Shown here piece by piece: positions 1 to 7,883 of a stretch of 14,819 nt of DNA (positions are counted from its first letter, which is position 1; the number at the start of each line of letters is the position of its first letter). Position numbers and translations under genes: made by a program. The notes below the pieces were generated by a model. That model saw only the letters and a list, made by a program, of their open reading frames with translations. It was not told where the DNA came from and ran no database searches. The stretch comes from JBFWYO01 sp050186335 (GTDB lineage: Bacteria; Pseudomonadota; Alphaproteobacteria; Bin65), in contig JBFWYO010000098.1 in NCBI GenBank assembly GCA_050186335.1, positions 1 through 14,819 on the forward strand, written 5' to 3'.

Positions 1-2
1 TC

Positions 3-200
3 CGGTTTTTGGCGGAGCATGGATATTACGGCCCGGGCGATGCCGATGCGCAGGTTGCCAAGCGGGTCGATAGCCTGCGCAATCCATCGAACAAGACGTT
101 CGAAGACCGCACGCCGGATGGGCGCGTCTACCAGGTCCGCCGACGGCGGGTGGATGCAGGCGGCGTCGGGACGGTGATGACGGAGATCACCGAGCAGAAG
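3..200 (+). repeat. Tandem PAS repeat, copy 1 (partial)
   Basis: This stretch encodes the end of a PAS unit (AEHGYYG to TEITEQK) that recurs exactly 381 nt (127 codons) downstream. By hand count 50 of 63 aligned residues are identical. Synonymous positions have diverged, so the duplication is not recent. The repeat is cut by the window edge. Confidence 0.85.
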
Positions 201-1454
201 GCGGCGACGCAGGCGCTGGCGGACAAGGAAACCCAGATTCACCTGGCGCTCGATAATATGCCGGGCGCGCTGGTCTACACCGACGAGAATTTGAACATCG
301 TCATCTGCAACGACCGTTTTCGGGAAATGTACCCGGCGCCGGTCGAGCTGCTGCAGCCCGGCCGGCCATATCCGCAATTTCTCCGCTTTCTGGCCGAGCA
401 CGGTTATTACGGCGACGGGGACGTCGAAACGCTGATCGCCAAACGCATCGAGAGCTTGCGCAATCCGTCGAACAAGTCGTTCGAGGATCGCACGCCCGAT
501 GGACGGGTTTACCGCATCCGGCGGCGACGCGTGGATGCCGGCGGCGTTGTCACGGTGATGACTGATATCACCGAACAGAAGCAGGCCGAGGCGGAGTTGC
601 TCGCGGAAAAAAGAAGGACCGAGGAAGCCAACGGTCGCGTCACGGAAAAGAACCGGATGCTCGAAGCGCTGTCGTCCAAGCTGTCGAAATACCTTTCGCC
701 GCAACTCTACCAATCGATTTTCAGCGGCGAGCAGAACGTCGAAATCGCCTCGAAACGCAAGAAGCTGACGATCTTCTTTTCCGATATCGCGGCGTTCACC
801 GAGACGACGGACAACCTGGAATCGGAAGATCTGACCGACGTCCTCAACCATTACCTGACCGAAATGTCGGCGATCGCGCTGGCTCACGGCGCCACCATCG
901 ACAAGTTCATCGGCGACGCCATCCTGCTGTTCTTCGGCGATCCGGAATCCAAGGGTCACAAGGAAGATGCCAAGGCCTGCGTGATGATGGCGATCGCCAT
1001 GCAACGCCGTATGCGTGAGCTCGAGCAGGAATGGCGCAACCGGGGTTTGGAGCGGCCGTTCCGCATCCGCATGGGCATCAGCACCGGATTCTGCACGGTC
1101 GGCAATTTCGGCAGCCAGAATCGGATGGACTACACGATCATCGGCAATGAAGTGAACCTGGCCGCACGCCTTGAATCGGCGGCCGAACCGGGCAGCATCC
1201 TGTTGGCCCACGAAACCAATGCCTTGGTCCAGGATCTTGTGCTGACCGAGGAACAACCGCCGATCACGGTGAAGGGTTTCATCAAGCCGATCAGCACTTA
1301 CAAGATCGTCGGCACGTACGACGAACTGGTCGAAACGGGCAAGATCGTGCTGCAGGAGCGTAAGGGCTTGCGCGTGCTGGTCGACCTGTCGAAGCAGGAC
1401 AAGTCGGAGGCGATCGCCATCCTCGAGGAAGTGCTGTCGCAACTGAAAAGCTGA
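3..1454 (+). CDS. PAS-domain class III adenylate/guanylate cyclase, 5'-truncated
   Basis: This is the C-terminal part of a sensor nucleotidyl cyclase that makes cAMP (or possibly cGMP) from a nucleoside triphosphate. The reading frame is open to the left edge, and the codons before the TTG at 9 encode Arg-Phe, matching the second repeat, so that TTG is internal and the true start is outside the window. Numbering from that TTG, the order is: end of one PAS unit (to about 64), a complete PAS unit (about 65-191), a short coiled coil (about 190-225), a conserved helix with KYLSPQLYQSIF, and a cyclase domain (about 250-440). Metal-binding aspartates are D259 (FSDIAAF) and D303 (KFIGDA). K299 is the purine-contacting lysine. 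N383 and R387 are the transition-state residues. The second purine-specifying position is N380 rather than the usual Asp or Thr. No transmembrane segment is visible, so the visible part is probably cytosolic. The gene converges on rnd. Confidence 0.9.
   Translation, partial: RFLAEHGYYGPGDADAQVAKRVDSLRNPSNKTFEDRTPDGRVYQVRRRRVDAGGVGTVMTEITEQKAATQALADKETQIHLALDNMPGALVYTDENLNIVICNDRFREMYPAPVELLQPGRPYPQFLRFLAEHGYYGDGDVETLIAKRIESLRNPSNKSFEDRTPDGRVYRIRRRRVDAGGVVTVMTDITEQKQAEAELLAEKRRTEEANGRVTEKNRMLEALSSKLSKYLSPQLYQSIFSGEQNVEIASKRKKLTIFFSDIAAFTETTDNLESEDLTDVLNHYLTEMSAIALAHGATIDKFIGDAILLFFGDPESKGHKEDAKACVMMAIAMQRRMRELEQEWRNRGLERPFRIRMGISTGFCTVGNFGSQNRMDYTIIGNEVNLAARLESAAEPGSILLAHETNALVQDLVLTEEQPPITVKGFIKPISTYKIVGTYDELVETGKIVLQERKGLRVLVDLSKQDKSEAIAILEEVLSQLKS
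384..581 (+). repeat. Tandem PAS repeat, copy 2
   Basis: This is the second copy of the PAS C-terminal block, with the same core motifs (AEHGYYG, SLRNPSNK, FEDRTPDGRVY, RRRRVDAGGV, ITEQK). It is offset 381 nt from copy 1 and is followed directly by the coiled coil leading into the cyclase domain. Confidence 0.85.
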
Positions 1455-1525
1455 GCTTCGGCGCCCGGCGTGTAGCTCGCTCGACGGATACGAGACATCG
1501 AAACTTAATGTAGCGCGGCTTGCGC

Positions 1526-2704
1526 TTACGCCGTCTTGGCCAGCGGCAACGGTGTTTCAACCGGCACGATCTTGATCTCGCGGCCGCGCACGGTCAGCGC
1601 GAGCCGGCCGTGCTTGAGCTCGAGCGCCGACTCGCCGAACAATTCGCGGCGCCAGCCTTTGAGCGCCGGAATGTCGGCATTGTCGTCGGCGGCCAGTTCC
1701 TCGAGATCGCCGCTCGAGGCGACGAGGCGTTGCGCCACGTCGTAAGATTCGCAGCGCAGCTTGAGCAGCACCTTGAGCAGTTCGACCACCGGGCCGAGGC
1801 CTTTGGGCAGTTCCTGGCGCTCTTCGGAGGCCGGCAGATCCTTGTCCGGGATCGACTGGCCGGCGATTACGGCGCGCAGCAGTTCCTGGCCCATGCGGCC
1901 CTCGGCGAAACCGCGCGACAGCCCGCGCGTGCGCGCCAGGTCTTCGATGGTGACGGGCGCGTGCGCGGCGATTTCGATCAGCGCCTCGTCGCGCAGAATG
2001 CGTTGGCGCGGCACATCGCGTTCCTGGGCGGTGCGTTCGCGCCAGGCGGCCAGTTCGCGCAGGATAGCGAGAAAGCGCGGCCGCGGCGAACGCACGCGAA
2101 TCCGCTCCCAGGCGGATTCCGGATGCGCGCGATACGTCTCGGGATCGGTCAGCACCTGCATCTCGGCCTCGAGCCAGTGGGCCCGGCCGGAGCGCTCCAG
2201 TTGGGCACGCAGCTTTTCGTAAACCAGGCGCAGATGGGTCACGTCGGCCAGCGCGTATTGCACCTGCCGCTCGGTCAGCGGCCGCAGCGACCAATCGGTG
2301 AAGCGCGAGGATTTGTCGATCGATGCGCGCGCCAGCTTGCTGACCAGCGTCTCGTAGCCGACCGAATCGCCGAAGCCGCACACCATGGCGGCGACCTGGG
2401 TGTCGAACACCGGACGCGGCACCCGGCCAGTCGCCTTGTAGAAGATTTCCACGTCCTGGCGCGCCGCATGGAAGACTTTGACGATCTTCTCGTTGTCGAG
2501 CAGTTCGTACAGCGGCGTCGAATCGAGCCCGGGGGCAAGCACATCGATCGCGCGCGCCTCATCCTTGCCGGCGAGCTGCACGAGGCACAGCTTGGGCCAG
2601 TAGGTTTTCTCCCGCAGGAACTCGGTATCGATGGTGACGTAGGGCTCGTCAGCCAGGCGGTGGCAGAATTCCGCCAGCGCCTTCGTCTCGGTAATCATAG
2701 GCAT
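1526..2704 (-). CDS. rnd: Ribonuclease D
   Basis: This is a 3'-to-5' exoribonuclease of the DEDDy family that trims tRNA precursors and other stable RNAs in the cytosol. At 392 aa it has the family's usual length. The exonuclease domain (about 1-170) shows D26 and E28 (IDTEFLREK), D84 (HAARQDVEIF), and Y150 and D154 (YALADVTHLRLVY), so all DEDDy catalytic positions are present. An HRDC nucleic-acid-binding domain follows (about 205-285). The start at 2704 lies just after a GGGG-containing Shine-Dalgarno-like run. A second Met two codons in is an alternative start. The gene lies 66 nt downstream of the adenylate cyclase on the same strand, so cotranscription is possible. It converges on the PAS cyclase with a 71-nt gap that has no clear terminator. 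Confidence 0.95.
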   Translation of the reverse strand: MPMITETKALAEFCHRLADEPYVTIDTEFLREKTYWPKLCLVQLAGKDEARAIDVLAPGLDSTPLYELLDNEKIVKVFHAARQDVEIFYKATGRVPRPVFDTQVAAMVCGFGDSVGYETLVSKLARASIDKSSRFTDWSLRPLTERQVQYALADVTHLRLVYEKLRAQLERSGRAHWLEAEMQVLTDPETYRAHPESAWERIRVRSPRPRFLAILRELAAWRERTAQERDVPRQRILRDEALIEIAAHAPVTIEDLARTRGLSRGFAEGRMGQELLRAVIAGQSIPDKDLPASEERQELPKGLGPVVELLKVLLKLRCESYDVAQRLVASSGDLEELAADDNADIPALKGWRRELFGESALELKHGRLALTVRGREIKIVPVETPLPLAKTA

Positions 2705-2770
2705 GGCGCCCCGTATACACGCATTTGCCGGGCGGCGGAAGGATTGGGATTATCCTTTTATTTACAATGA

Positions 2771-4135
2771 TTAAGCGGCCTTTCGAAGGATCGCGAAGGC
2801 ATTAACGTCGGCGGCTCGGCCGTAGACCGAGATTTTCCCGCCAGGGGTCAAATTCGCCAATAACGTCGATTCTAGCCCTATTTCGAGCCGCGCCCGCTCG
2901 ACCAGATCTTCGCTCGCCAAAAGGTCGACATCGTGTTTCCGGGTCAGCGCTTCCAGGCGCGCGGCCACGTTGACCGTATCGCCGATGACGGCAAATTCGA
3001 GCCGCCGCTCGTCGCCGATATCGCCCAGCACGACCGGCCCATAGTGCAATCCGATGCCGATGCGCAGCGAGGGCTCGCGCGACAGCGCGCGCAGTCGATT
3101 CCAGTCCTCCATCGCGGTTACCATGGCCAGTGCGCATTTGAACGCGTTGCTGGCATCGTTGGCGCCCGCGTGCGGCGTGCCGAACGTGGCCATGACGCAA
3201 TCGCCGATATATTTGTCGACCGTGCCGCCATTGCCGAAGATGGCAGCTGCCATGCGGGCGTGGAACTCGCGCAACATGTCGATTGTGGCGGCGGGCGACT
3301 GTCGCTCGGCTATGGCCGTAAATCCGACGATATCCGCAAACAGCACGGCCGCGTGCTGCTGGCGCACCATGCTCAGTGGCTGATCCATCTTGGCCAGCTC
3401 GTCGACCATGGTCGGGCTGAAATAGCGCGCCAGGTTGGATCGCTCGCGCTCGGCGGCGATCTGGCGGCGCATCAGGACGACGGAACGCGCCACCGCGGTC
3501 GCCAGGATCGCGGTCGTGATGAGCAGAACCAGGACCTCGACCACCAGGTTGTTGACGTGCACGAAGGTCGGCTTCAGGAACAGCGCCAGCATCTCCGGGC
3601 CGCCGCGCACGGCCTGGCCGGCGGGCAGATCGAATACGGTCAGCGTTTCGGGCCGCGCGATTATCAGGATATTGCCGACCGACCATGCCACGGCGCTGCC
3701 GATACCCGAGGCCAGCACCAGCAAGGGCGCGTAGGTCAGCGCGGTCAGCGCCAGGAACAGGAAGAAGAACGGAAATGTATGCAGCCGCAGCTGGGTCTGG
3801 ATCGGCCACGGGTCGGGCGCCATCGGGTTCAGGTAGAGCAGCGCGTAGGCCACGAGGATCGAGTCGAACACCACGAAGAGGTATTTCTGCCAGCTGTTGC
3901 GCCAGCGGGAGCGGATCACCGCGTACTGGCCGAGCCCGATCAGGGCCAGCGCCGTCGCAATGCCGGCCCAGTACATCGCCATGCCGACCGGGAACTGGGC
4001 GAAGACGTAAATCACGATGGCGCCCATGGCGCCGGCGCGCAGCTTAGTCATTAGTGCGAACGCCGAACGCTCTTCCTCCGCGATGGCGTGGCGCAGGCGT
4101 TGGTCGGTGCGGGTCTTCAGATCGGGTCCAAGCAT
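2771..4135 (-). CDS. Membrane-anchored class III adenylate cyclase
   Basis: This protein makes cAMP from ATP. Its N-terminal half (about 30-225) carries roughly five to six hydrophobic segments (about 35-70, 84-102, 120-160, 190-222), giving an integral membrane anchor. It resembles the multi-helix membrane cyclases common in Alphaproteobacteria. A linker with the conserved LARYFSP motif (235-241) leads to the catalytic domain (about 262-435). D268 (LFADIVGF) and D312 (KYIGDCV) bind metal, K308 and D386 (VIGDTVNV) specify adenine, and N389 and R393 stabilise the transition state. All canonical residues are intact, so adenylate cyclase activity is the best call. It is divergent from aspS (191-nt gap) and precedes rnd on the same strand. 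No strong Shine-Dalgarno precedes the ATG at 4135; this start was kept because it gives a soluble N-terminus before the first helix. Confidence 0.93.
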   Translation of the reverse strand: MLGPDLKTRTDQRLRHAIAEEERSAFALMTKLRAGAMGAIVIYVFAQFPVGMAMYWAGIATALALIGLGQYAVIRSRWRNSWQKYLFVVFDSILVAYALLYLNPMAPDPWPIQTQLRLHTFPFFFLFLALTALTYAPLLVLASGIGSAVAWSVGNILIIARPETLTVFDLPAGQAVRGGPEMLALFLKPTFVHVNNLVVEVLVLLITTAILATAVARSVVLMRRQIAAERERSNLARYFSPTMVDELAKMDQPLSMVRQQHAAVLFADIVGFTAIAERQSPAATIDMLREFHARMAAAIFGNGGTVDKYIGDCVMATFGTPHAGANDASNAFKCALAMVTAMEDWNRLRALSREPSLRIGIGLHYGPVVLGDIGDERRLEFAVIGDTVNVAARLEALTRKHDVDLLASEDLVERARLEIGLESTLLANLTPGGKISVYGRAADVNAFAILRKAA

Positions 4136-4326
4136 GGGCGATGGGCTTCCGGTTCGCGTGGCTGGTACGACCCTGTATAAATGGCCTTTGCCTCAGGCGG
4201 TATGGGGACGCGCGCATGGCCGTGCGTCCTTGACAAACCGCCCGGTTCCATGCGTTTTCCACCAGCTTTTTTGCCCGGCCCGGGTGCCCGATCGGGCGCC
4301 GGGTTCGCACGACCCAGGGGTTATCC

Positions 4327-6114
4327 ATGCATCCGTATCGCACGCACAAATGCGGTGAACTGCGCGCCGCCGACGAAGGCAAAGAGGTCCGCCTGTCGGG
4401 CTGGGTCCACCGCAAGCGCGATCACGGCAACCTGCTGTTCGTCGACCTGCGCGACCATTACGGGCTGACCCAGTGCGTGGCCGATACCTCAAGCGCCGTG
4501 TTCAAGACGCTCGAAGGCGCCCGCCTGGAAAGCGTGGTCACCGTCACCGGCAAAGTGGTGCGCCGCAGCCCCGAGACGATCAATCCCAAGCTGCCGACCG
4601 GCGAGATCGAGATCGTGGTGCGCGAAGTGCAGATCGAAAGCGTCGCCGATCCGCTTCCGCTGCAGGTCAATTCGGATGCCGATTACGGCGAGGAGGTGCG
4701 GCTCAAATACCGCTTCCTCGATTTGCGGCGCGAGAAGATGCACCGCAACATCATGCTGCGCAGCCAGGTCATCGCCTCGATCCGCCAACGCATGATCGGG
4801 CAGGGCTTCACCGAGTTCCAGACCCCGATCCTGACCGCCAGCTCGCCCGAGGGTGCGCGCGACTATCTGGTGCCGTCGCGCATCCATCCGGGGCAGTTCT
4901 ACGCACTGCCGCAAGCCCCGCAGATGTTCAAGCAGCTCTTGATGATCGCGGGTTTCGACCGCTATTTCCAGATCGCACCCTGTTTCCGCGACGAGGACGG
5001 GCGCGCCGATCGCAGCCCGGGCGAGTTCTACCAGCTCGATTTCGAGATGAGCTATGTTACGCAGGACGACGTGTTCGCTGCGATCGAGCCGGTCATGGCG
5101 GGCGTGTTCGAGGAATTCTCGGGCGGCCGCGTGGTCGACAAGCCGCCGTTCCGGCGCATCGCGTTCGACGAGGCGATGCTGAAATACGGCAGCGACAAGC
5201 CGGACCTGCGCAATCCGATCTTGATTTCCGACGTGACCGAGGTCTGGCGCGGCACGTCGTTCAAGATTTTCGCCGGCGCCATCGACAAGGGCGCCGTGGT
5301 GCGCGCGATCCCTGCGCCCAAGGCCGCGACGCAACCGCGATCGTGGTTCGACAAGCTCAACGAATGGGCCCGCGAACAGGGCATGGGCGGGCTTGGCTAT
5401 ATCGTGCTCGAAGCCGGCGCCGGCAAAGGCCCGATCGCCAAGTTCCTCGACGAGTCGCGCCTGGCGCAACTCAAGCAATTGGCCGGCGTTGCCGACGGCG
5501 ATGCGGTGTTCTTCGTCTGCGAGAAGGCGGACAAGGCGGCGAAGTTCGCCGGCGAGGCGCGCAACGTCATCGGCCGCGATCTGGACCTTTACGAGAAGAA
5601 CGCGTTCCGTTTCTGCTGGATCGTCGATTTCCCGATGTACGAGTTCGACGATAAGACCAACAAGATCGAATTCAGCCACAACCCGTTTTCGATGCCGCAA
5701 GGCGGGCTCGAAGCGCTCGAGAAGCAGGACCCGCTCACGATCAAGGCGTTCCAGTACGACATCGTGTGCAACGGCGTCGAACTGTCGTCGGGCGCGATCC
5801 GCAATCATCGGCCCGAGATCATGTACAAGGCGTTCGAGATCGCCGGCTACGGGCGCGAACATCTGGAAGCGCGCTTTGGCGGCTTGCTCTCCGCGCTGAA
5901 ATTCGGCGCGCCGCCGCACGGCGGCTCGGCGCCCGGCATCGATCGCATCGTCATGCTGCTGGCGGACGAGCCGAATATCCGCGAAGTGATCCTGTTCCCG
6001 ATGAACCAGGCGGCGCAGGATTTGATGATGCAGGCACCGGCACCGGTACCGGCCGAACGGCTCAAGGAACTGCACTTGAAGCTGGATCTGCCGCCGGTCA
6101 AAAAGCCGGGGTGA
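4327..6114 (+). CDS. aspS: Aspartyl-tRNA synthetase (Asp or Asp/Asn type)
   Basis: This class IIb enzyme charges tRNA with aspartate in the cytosol. At 595 aa it has bacterial AspRS length. The order is an N-terminal OB-fold anticodon-binding domain (1-105), the class II catalytic core, the bacterial GAD insertion (about 300-420), and a C-terminal completion of the core. Motif 2 is FRDEDGRADR (220-229). Motif 3 is GGSAPGIDR (532-540) with invariant R540. The ATG at 4327 follows AGGGG (4316-4320) at 6-nt spacing. Residue H33 (KRDHGN) sits where non-discriminating AspRS enzymes, such as that of Pseudomonas, carry His and the E. coli enzyme carries Leu. It may therefore also charge tRNA(Asn) for GatCAB amidation; that is an inference. 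The gene appears to be monocistronic. Confidence 0.97.
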   Translation: MHPYRTHKCGELRAADEGKEVRLSGWVHRKRDHGNLLFVDLRDHYGLTQCVADTSSAVFKTLEGARLESVVTVTGKVVRRSPETINPKLPTGEIEIVVREVQIESVADPLPLQVNSDADYGEEVRLKYRFLDLRREKMHRNIMLRSQVIASIRQRMIGQGFTEFQTPILTASSPEGARDYLVPSRIHPGQFYALPQAPQMFKQLLMIAGFDRYFQIAPCFRDEDGRADRSPGEFYQLDFEMSYVTQDDVFAAIEPVMAGVFEEFSGGRVVDKPPFRRIAFDEAMLKYGSDKPDLRNPILISDVTEVWRGTSFKIFAGAIDKGAVVRAIPAPKAATQPRSWFDKLNEWAREQGMGGLGYIVLEAGAGKGPIAKFLDESRLAQLKQLAGVADGDAVFFVCEKADKAAKFAGEARNVIGRDLDLYEKNAFRFCWIVDFPMYEFDDKTNKIEFSHNPFSMPQGGLEALEKQDPLTIKAFQYDIVCNGVELSSGAIRNHRPEIMYKAFEIAGYGREHLEARFGGLLSALKFGAPPHGGSAPGIDRIVMLLADEPNIREVILFPMNQAAQDLMMQAPAPVPAERLKELHLKLDLPPVKKPG

Positions 6115-6216
6115 CGGCGACCGAACCGGAAACGGCTTTCGTCTTGTTTGTCGCCCCGGACATGCGCGGCCTTCGCGGCGCGCAGATCCCGGGTCCGCCG
6201 AACAGCCGGTATTACA

Positions 6217-6255
6217 GGACTCCGGCCCTTCGCAGGTGTTTCGGCCGGGATGACC
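6217..6255. repeat. Dispersed palindromic repeat (REP-like), downstream of aspS
   Basis: This is an imperfect inverted repeat whose inner stem is CCGGCC/GGCCGG and whose outer arms are GGACT and ATGACC. It resembles the short palindromic intergenic elements found in many copies in alphaproteobacterial genomes, which often carry GTCATCCCGGCC. It lies in the 228-nt gap between aspS and the SPOR gene and could form a hairpin at the aspS 3' end, but no T-run follows. Only one copy is in the window, so the assignment rests on recalled similarity. Confidence 0.4.
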
Positions 6256-6342
6256 CCATGGCAGCCAAGGTTAATTTCCCTTGCCGCAATCGTTAAGACG
6301 CGGGAACATCGGCCCGCGTGTTTCGATGGGGCGGGGGACCAC

Positions 6343-6807
6343 ATGATCAAATTACGCTACGGAGTCTCGCGACGGGCCTTGCTCGGCGCGGCCTCGCTGC
6401 TGATGCTGACGCCGGTCCAGGGCATCGCCGATCAGGTCGCCGCCGCTGCCGACGAAATCAAGCCTGCGGAACCCGCCAAGTCTCCGGTACGAAAAGTCCA
6501 GGTCGCTCCCGGCGGCGGCCAGCGATTCGTCGTCGTCGGCGCCTACCACGATCTTCGCCCCGCCGACCGCACGATGCGCCGCTACGCCGAATACAAGGCC
6601 ACGATCGTGCCGCAGCAATGGAACAACGAGCAGTGGTATCGCGTCGCCGTCGAGACCGAATCCGCCGCCGCGGCCCGGCAATTGCGTGACCGGCTGGCGG
6701 CCGCCGGCATGTCGGACGCCTGGACCATCGCGCCGTGCGCCGATGGCGCCGAGGCTGCGCGCGGCTGCTTGGGCTCCGAGCGACTGGACGGCGATTACGG
6801 CAATTGA
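6343..6807 (+). CDS. Tat-signal SPOR-domain protein
   Basis: This is a 154-aa exported protein. The N-terminus has a twin-arginine motif (VSRRALLG, 8-15), a hydrophobic run (about 13-25) and a likely cleavage near residues 27-30, so Tat export to the periplasm is suggested. Residues about 60-132 look like a SPOR domain: RFVVVGAY, then WYRVAVETES, then ARQLRDRLAAAG and the WTIAPC end. SPOR domains bind denuded septal peptidoglycan. The frame is open upstream to 6148, but the ATG at 6343 is chosen because the signal peptide begins there and a GGGGGA run lies just before it. C132 and C142 could form a disulfide. No specific family name is recognised. The next gene, eipB-like, is also an envelope gene on the same strand (117-nt gap). 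Confidence 0.75.
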   Translation: MIKLRYGVSRRALLGAASLLMLTPVQGIADQVAAAADEIKPAEPAKSPVRKVQVAPGGGQRFVVVGAYHDLRPADRTMRRYAEYKATIVPQQWNNEQWYRVAVETESAAAARQLRDRLAAAGMSDAWTIAPCADGAEAARGCLGSERLDGDYGN

Positions 6808-6924
6808 GCCCGGGCCCATAATTTCGCCTAATTCTTATCGTCTTTCGCCGACGTCGCCCGTGCTAGCGTTGCAACGACGCAACGGGGGAGTCGGCCCGTA
6901 GGCGCAGGAATTGGATTGTCCCTC

Positions 6925-7731
6925 ATGAACAAGATTGTGGTTTCGTTGAGCCTTGGCGTGGCGGTCGCAGCGACCGGCTTTGCCGCGTTGCCGGCGCACG
7001 CCGAACTGACGATGGCGCCGCACCGCGCGATCTACGAATTGTCGCTGAAGAAGACCGGCGACGGGTCCGATGTGCTCGACGTTTCCGGCGGCATCGTGTT
7101 CGAGTTCACCGCCACGTGCGACGGCTACGAGGTCAAGCACGATTTCCGCATGCGGATGTCGGGCAAGGAGGGCACGGCGGTCGAGCGGCGCACCCTGTTC
7201 AGCTCCTGGGAATCGCGCGACGGATTGAAATTCCGCTTCTCGACCAAGACGGAGACCAGCGGCGAGCCGTCCGAATTATTCGAGGGCACGGCGACGTTGG
7301 ATGCGGCCACCAGGGCGGGTCTGGTGACGATGACGAAGCCCGAGTCGAAGCAGGTCAAGCTGCCGCCCGGCACGCTGTTCTCGACCGCGCATACGTTCGA
7401 GGTGCTCGACAAGGCGGCGAAGGGCGAAAAATTCATCTTTCGCACCGTGTTCGACGGCGCCGATGGCGAAAAAATCTACAAGGCGAACGCACTGGTCGGT
7501 CTCGCGCGCGAACCCGCCGCCAACGCGGACCCGCTTCTGAAGCAGCGCGGTTGGCCGATCAAGATGGCCTATTTCCTGCAGCGTTCGCAGGAGCCGAAGC
7601 CGGAATACGAATTGTCGACCGTGCTGTACGAGAACGGGATTGCGGGCGACATGGTGCTCGACTACGGCGACGTGGTGATCGACGCCAAGATGACCAAGCT
7701 CGAATCGATGCCCGCGCCGAAGTGCAACTAG
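6925..7731 (+). CDS. eipB: EipB-family periplasmic cell-envelope protein (DUF1849)
   Basis: This 268-aa protein has a Sec signal peptide (cleavage after LPAHA, about residue 26). The mature part begins with the APHRAIYELSL motif typical of the DUF1849/EipB family. Brucella EipB is a periplasmic beta-spiral protein needed for envelope integrity, with a conserved disulfide. Here C65 (TATCDGYEV) and C267 (two residues from the C-terminus) are the only cysteines of the mature protein and fit that disulfide. Two starts are possible: ATG at 6925, or a TTG at 6916 (three codons earlier), which sits 6 nt after AGGA (6906-6909) and has the better ribosome-site spacing. The ATG was chosen for codon strength; both give the same mature protein. 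It converges on dinB. Confidence 0.88.
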   Translation: MNKIVVSLSLGVAVAATGFAALPAHAELTMAPHRAIYELSLKKTGDGSDVLDVSGGIVFEFTATCDGYEVKHDFRMRMSGKEGTAVERRTLFSSWESRDGLKFRFSTKTETSGEPSELFEGTATLDAATRAGLVTMTKPESKQVKLPPGTLFSTAHTFEVLDKAAKGEKFIFRTVFDGADGEKIYKANALVGLAREPAANADPLLKQRGWPIKMAYFLQRSQEPKPEYELSTVLYENGIAGDMVLDYGDVVIDAKMTKLESMPAPKCN

Positions 7732-7750
7732 GTCGATCGCGGGATCGTGC

Positions 7751-7794
7751 GTCCTTCAATTCGCGCGCGATTGCGCACGGCTCAGGATGAGGAC
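7751..7794. repeat. Dispersed palindromic repeat (REP/BIME-like)
   Basis: The ends GTCCTTCA and TGAGGAC are inverted with a one-base bulge, around a GC-alternating core (CGCGCGCGATTGCGC). The right part, CTCAGGATGAGGA, matches a signature I know from short palindromic repeats scattered through many alphaproteobacterial genomes. It lies between the convergent eipB and dinB genes, the usual location for such elements. This copy looks degenerate, and no second copy lies in the window. Confidence 0.5.
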
Positions 7795-7834
7795 CGGTTC
7801 TGGTTTGCTTTAGATTTACCGCCTCATGCTGATG

Positions 7835-7850
7835 CGGCGCCCTTGCGCCG
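7835..7850. terminator. GC-rich hairpin between convergent eipB and dinB
   Basis: A perfect 6-bp stem (CGGCGC/GCGCCG) encloses a 4-nt CCTT loop in the 152-nt convergent gap. There is no T-run on either side, so if it terminates transcription it does so weakly or with Rho. The position, rather than the sequence, suggests the role. Confidence 0.3.
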
Positions 7851-7883
7851 AACCGACGCTTGGGCCGCGGGCGCGATGTTCGG

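Noticed and set aside
1512..1526. AGCGC/GCGCT hairpin at the rnd stop codon as terminator
   Set aside because: The stem is only 5 bp and the following minus-strand sequence has no T-run.
1520..2770. Long plus-strand frame (over 400 codons) antisense to rnd
   Set aside because: It is rich in Arg, Gln and His with no domain, and mirrors codon bias of rnd; a shadow frame typical of GC-rich DNA. The same applies to the frames antisense to aspS (4489-6075) and pleD (10922-12202).
4174..4182. TGTATAAAT as a -10 for aspS or, on the other strand, for the membrane cyclase
   Set aside because: No acceptable -35 at 16-18 nt in either direction. It may contribute to a promoter but cannot be supported alone.
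4230..4258. CTTGACA upstream of aspS as a -35 box
   Set aside because: The hexamer is good, but at 16-18 nt downstream there is only CGTTTT/GTTTTC, not a credible -10, so no promoter is called.
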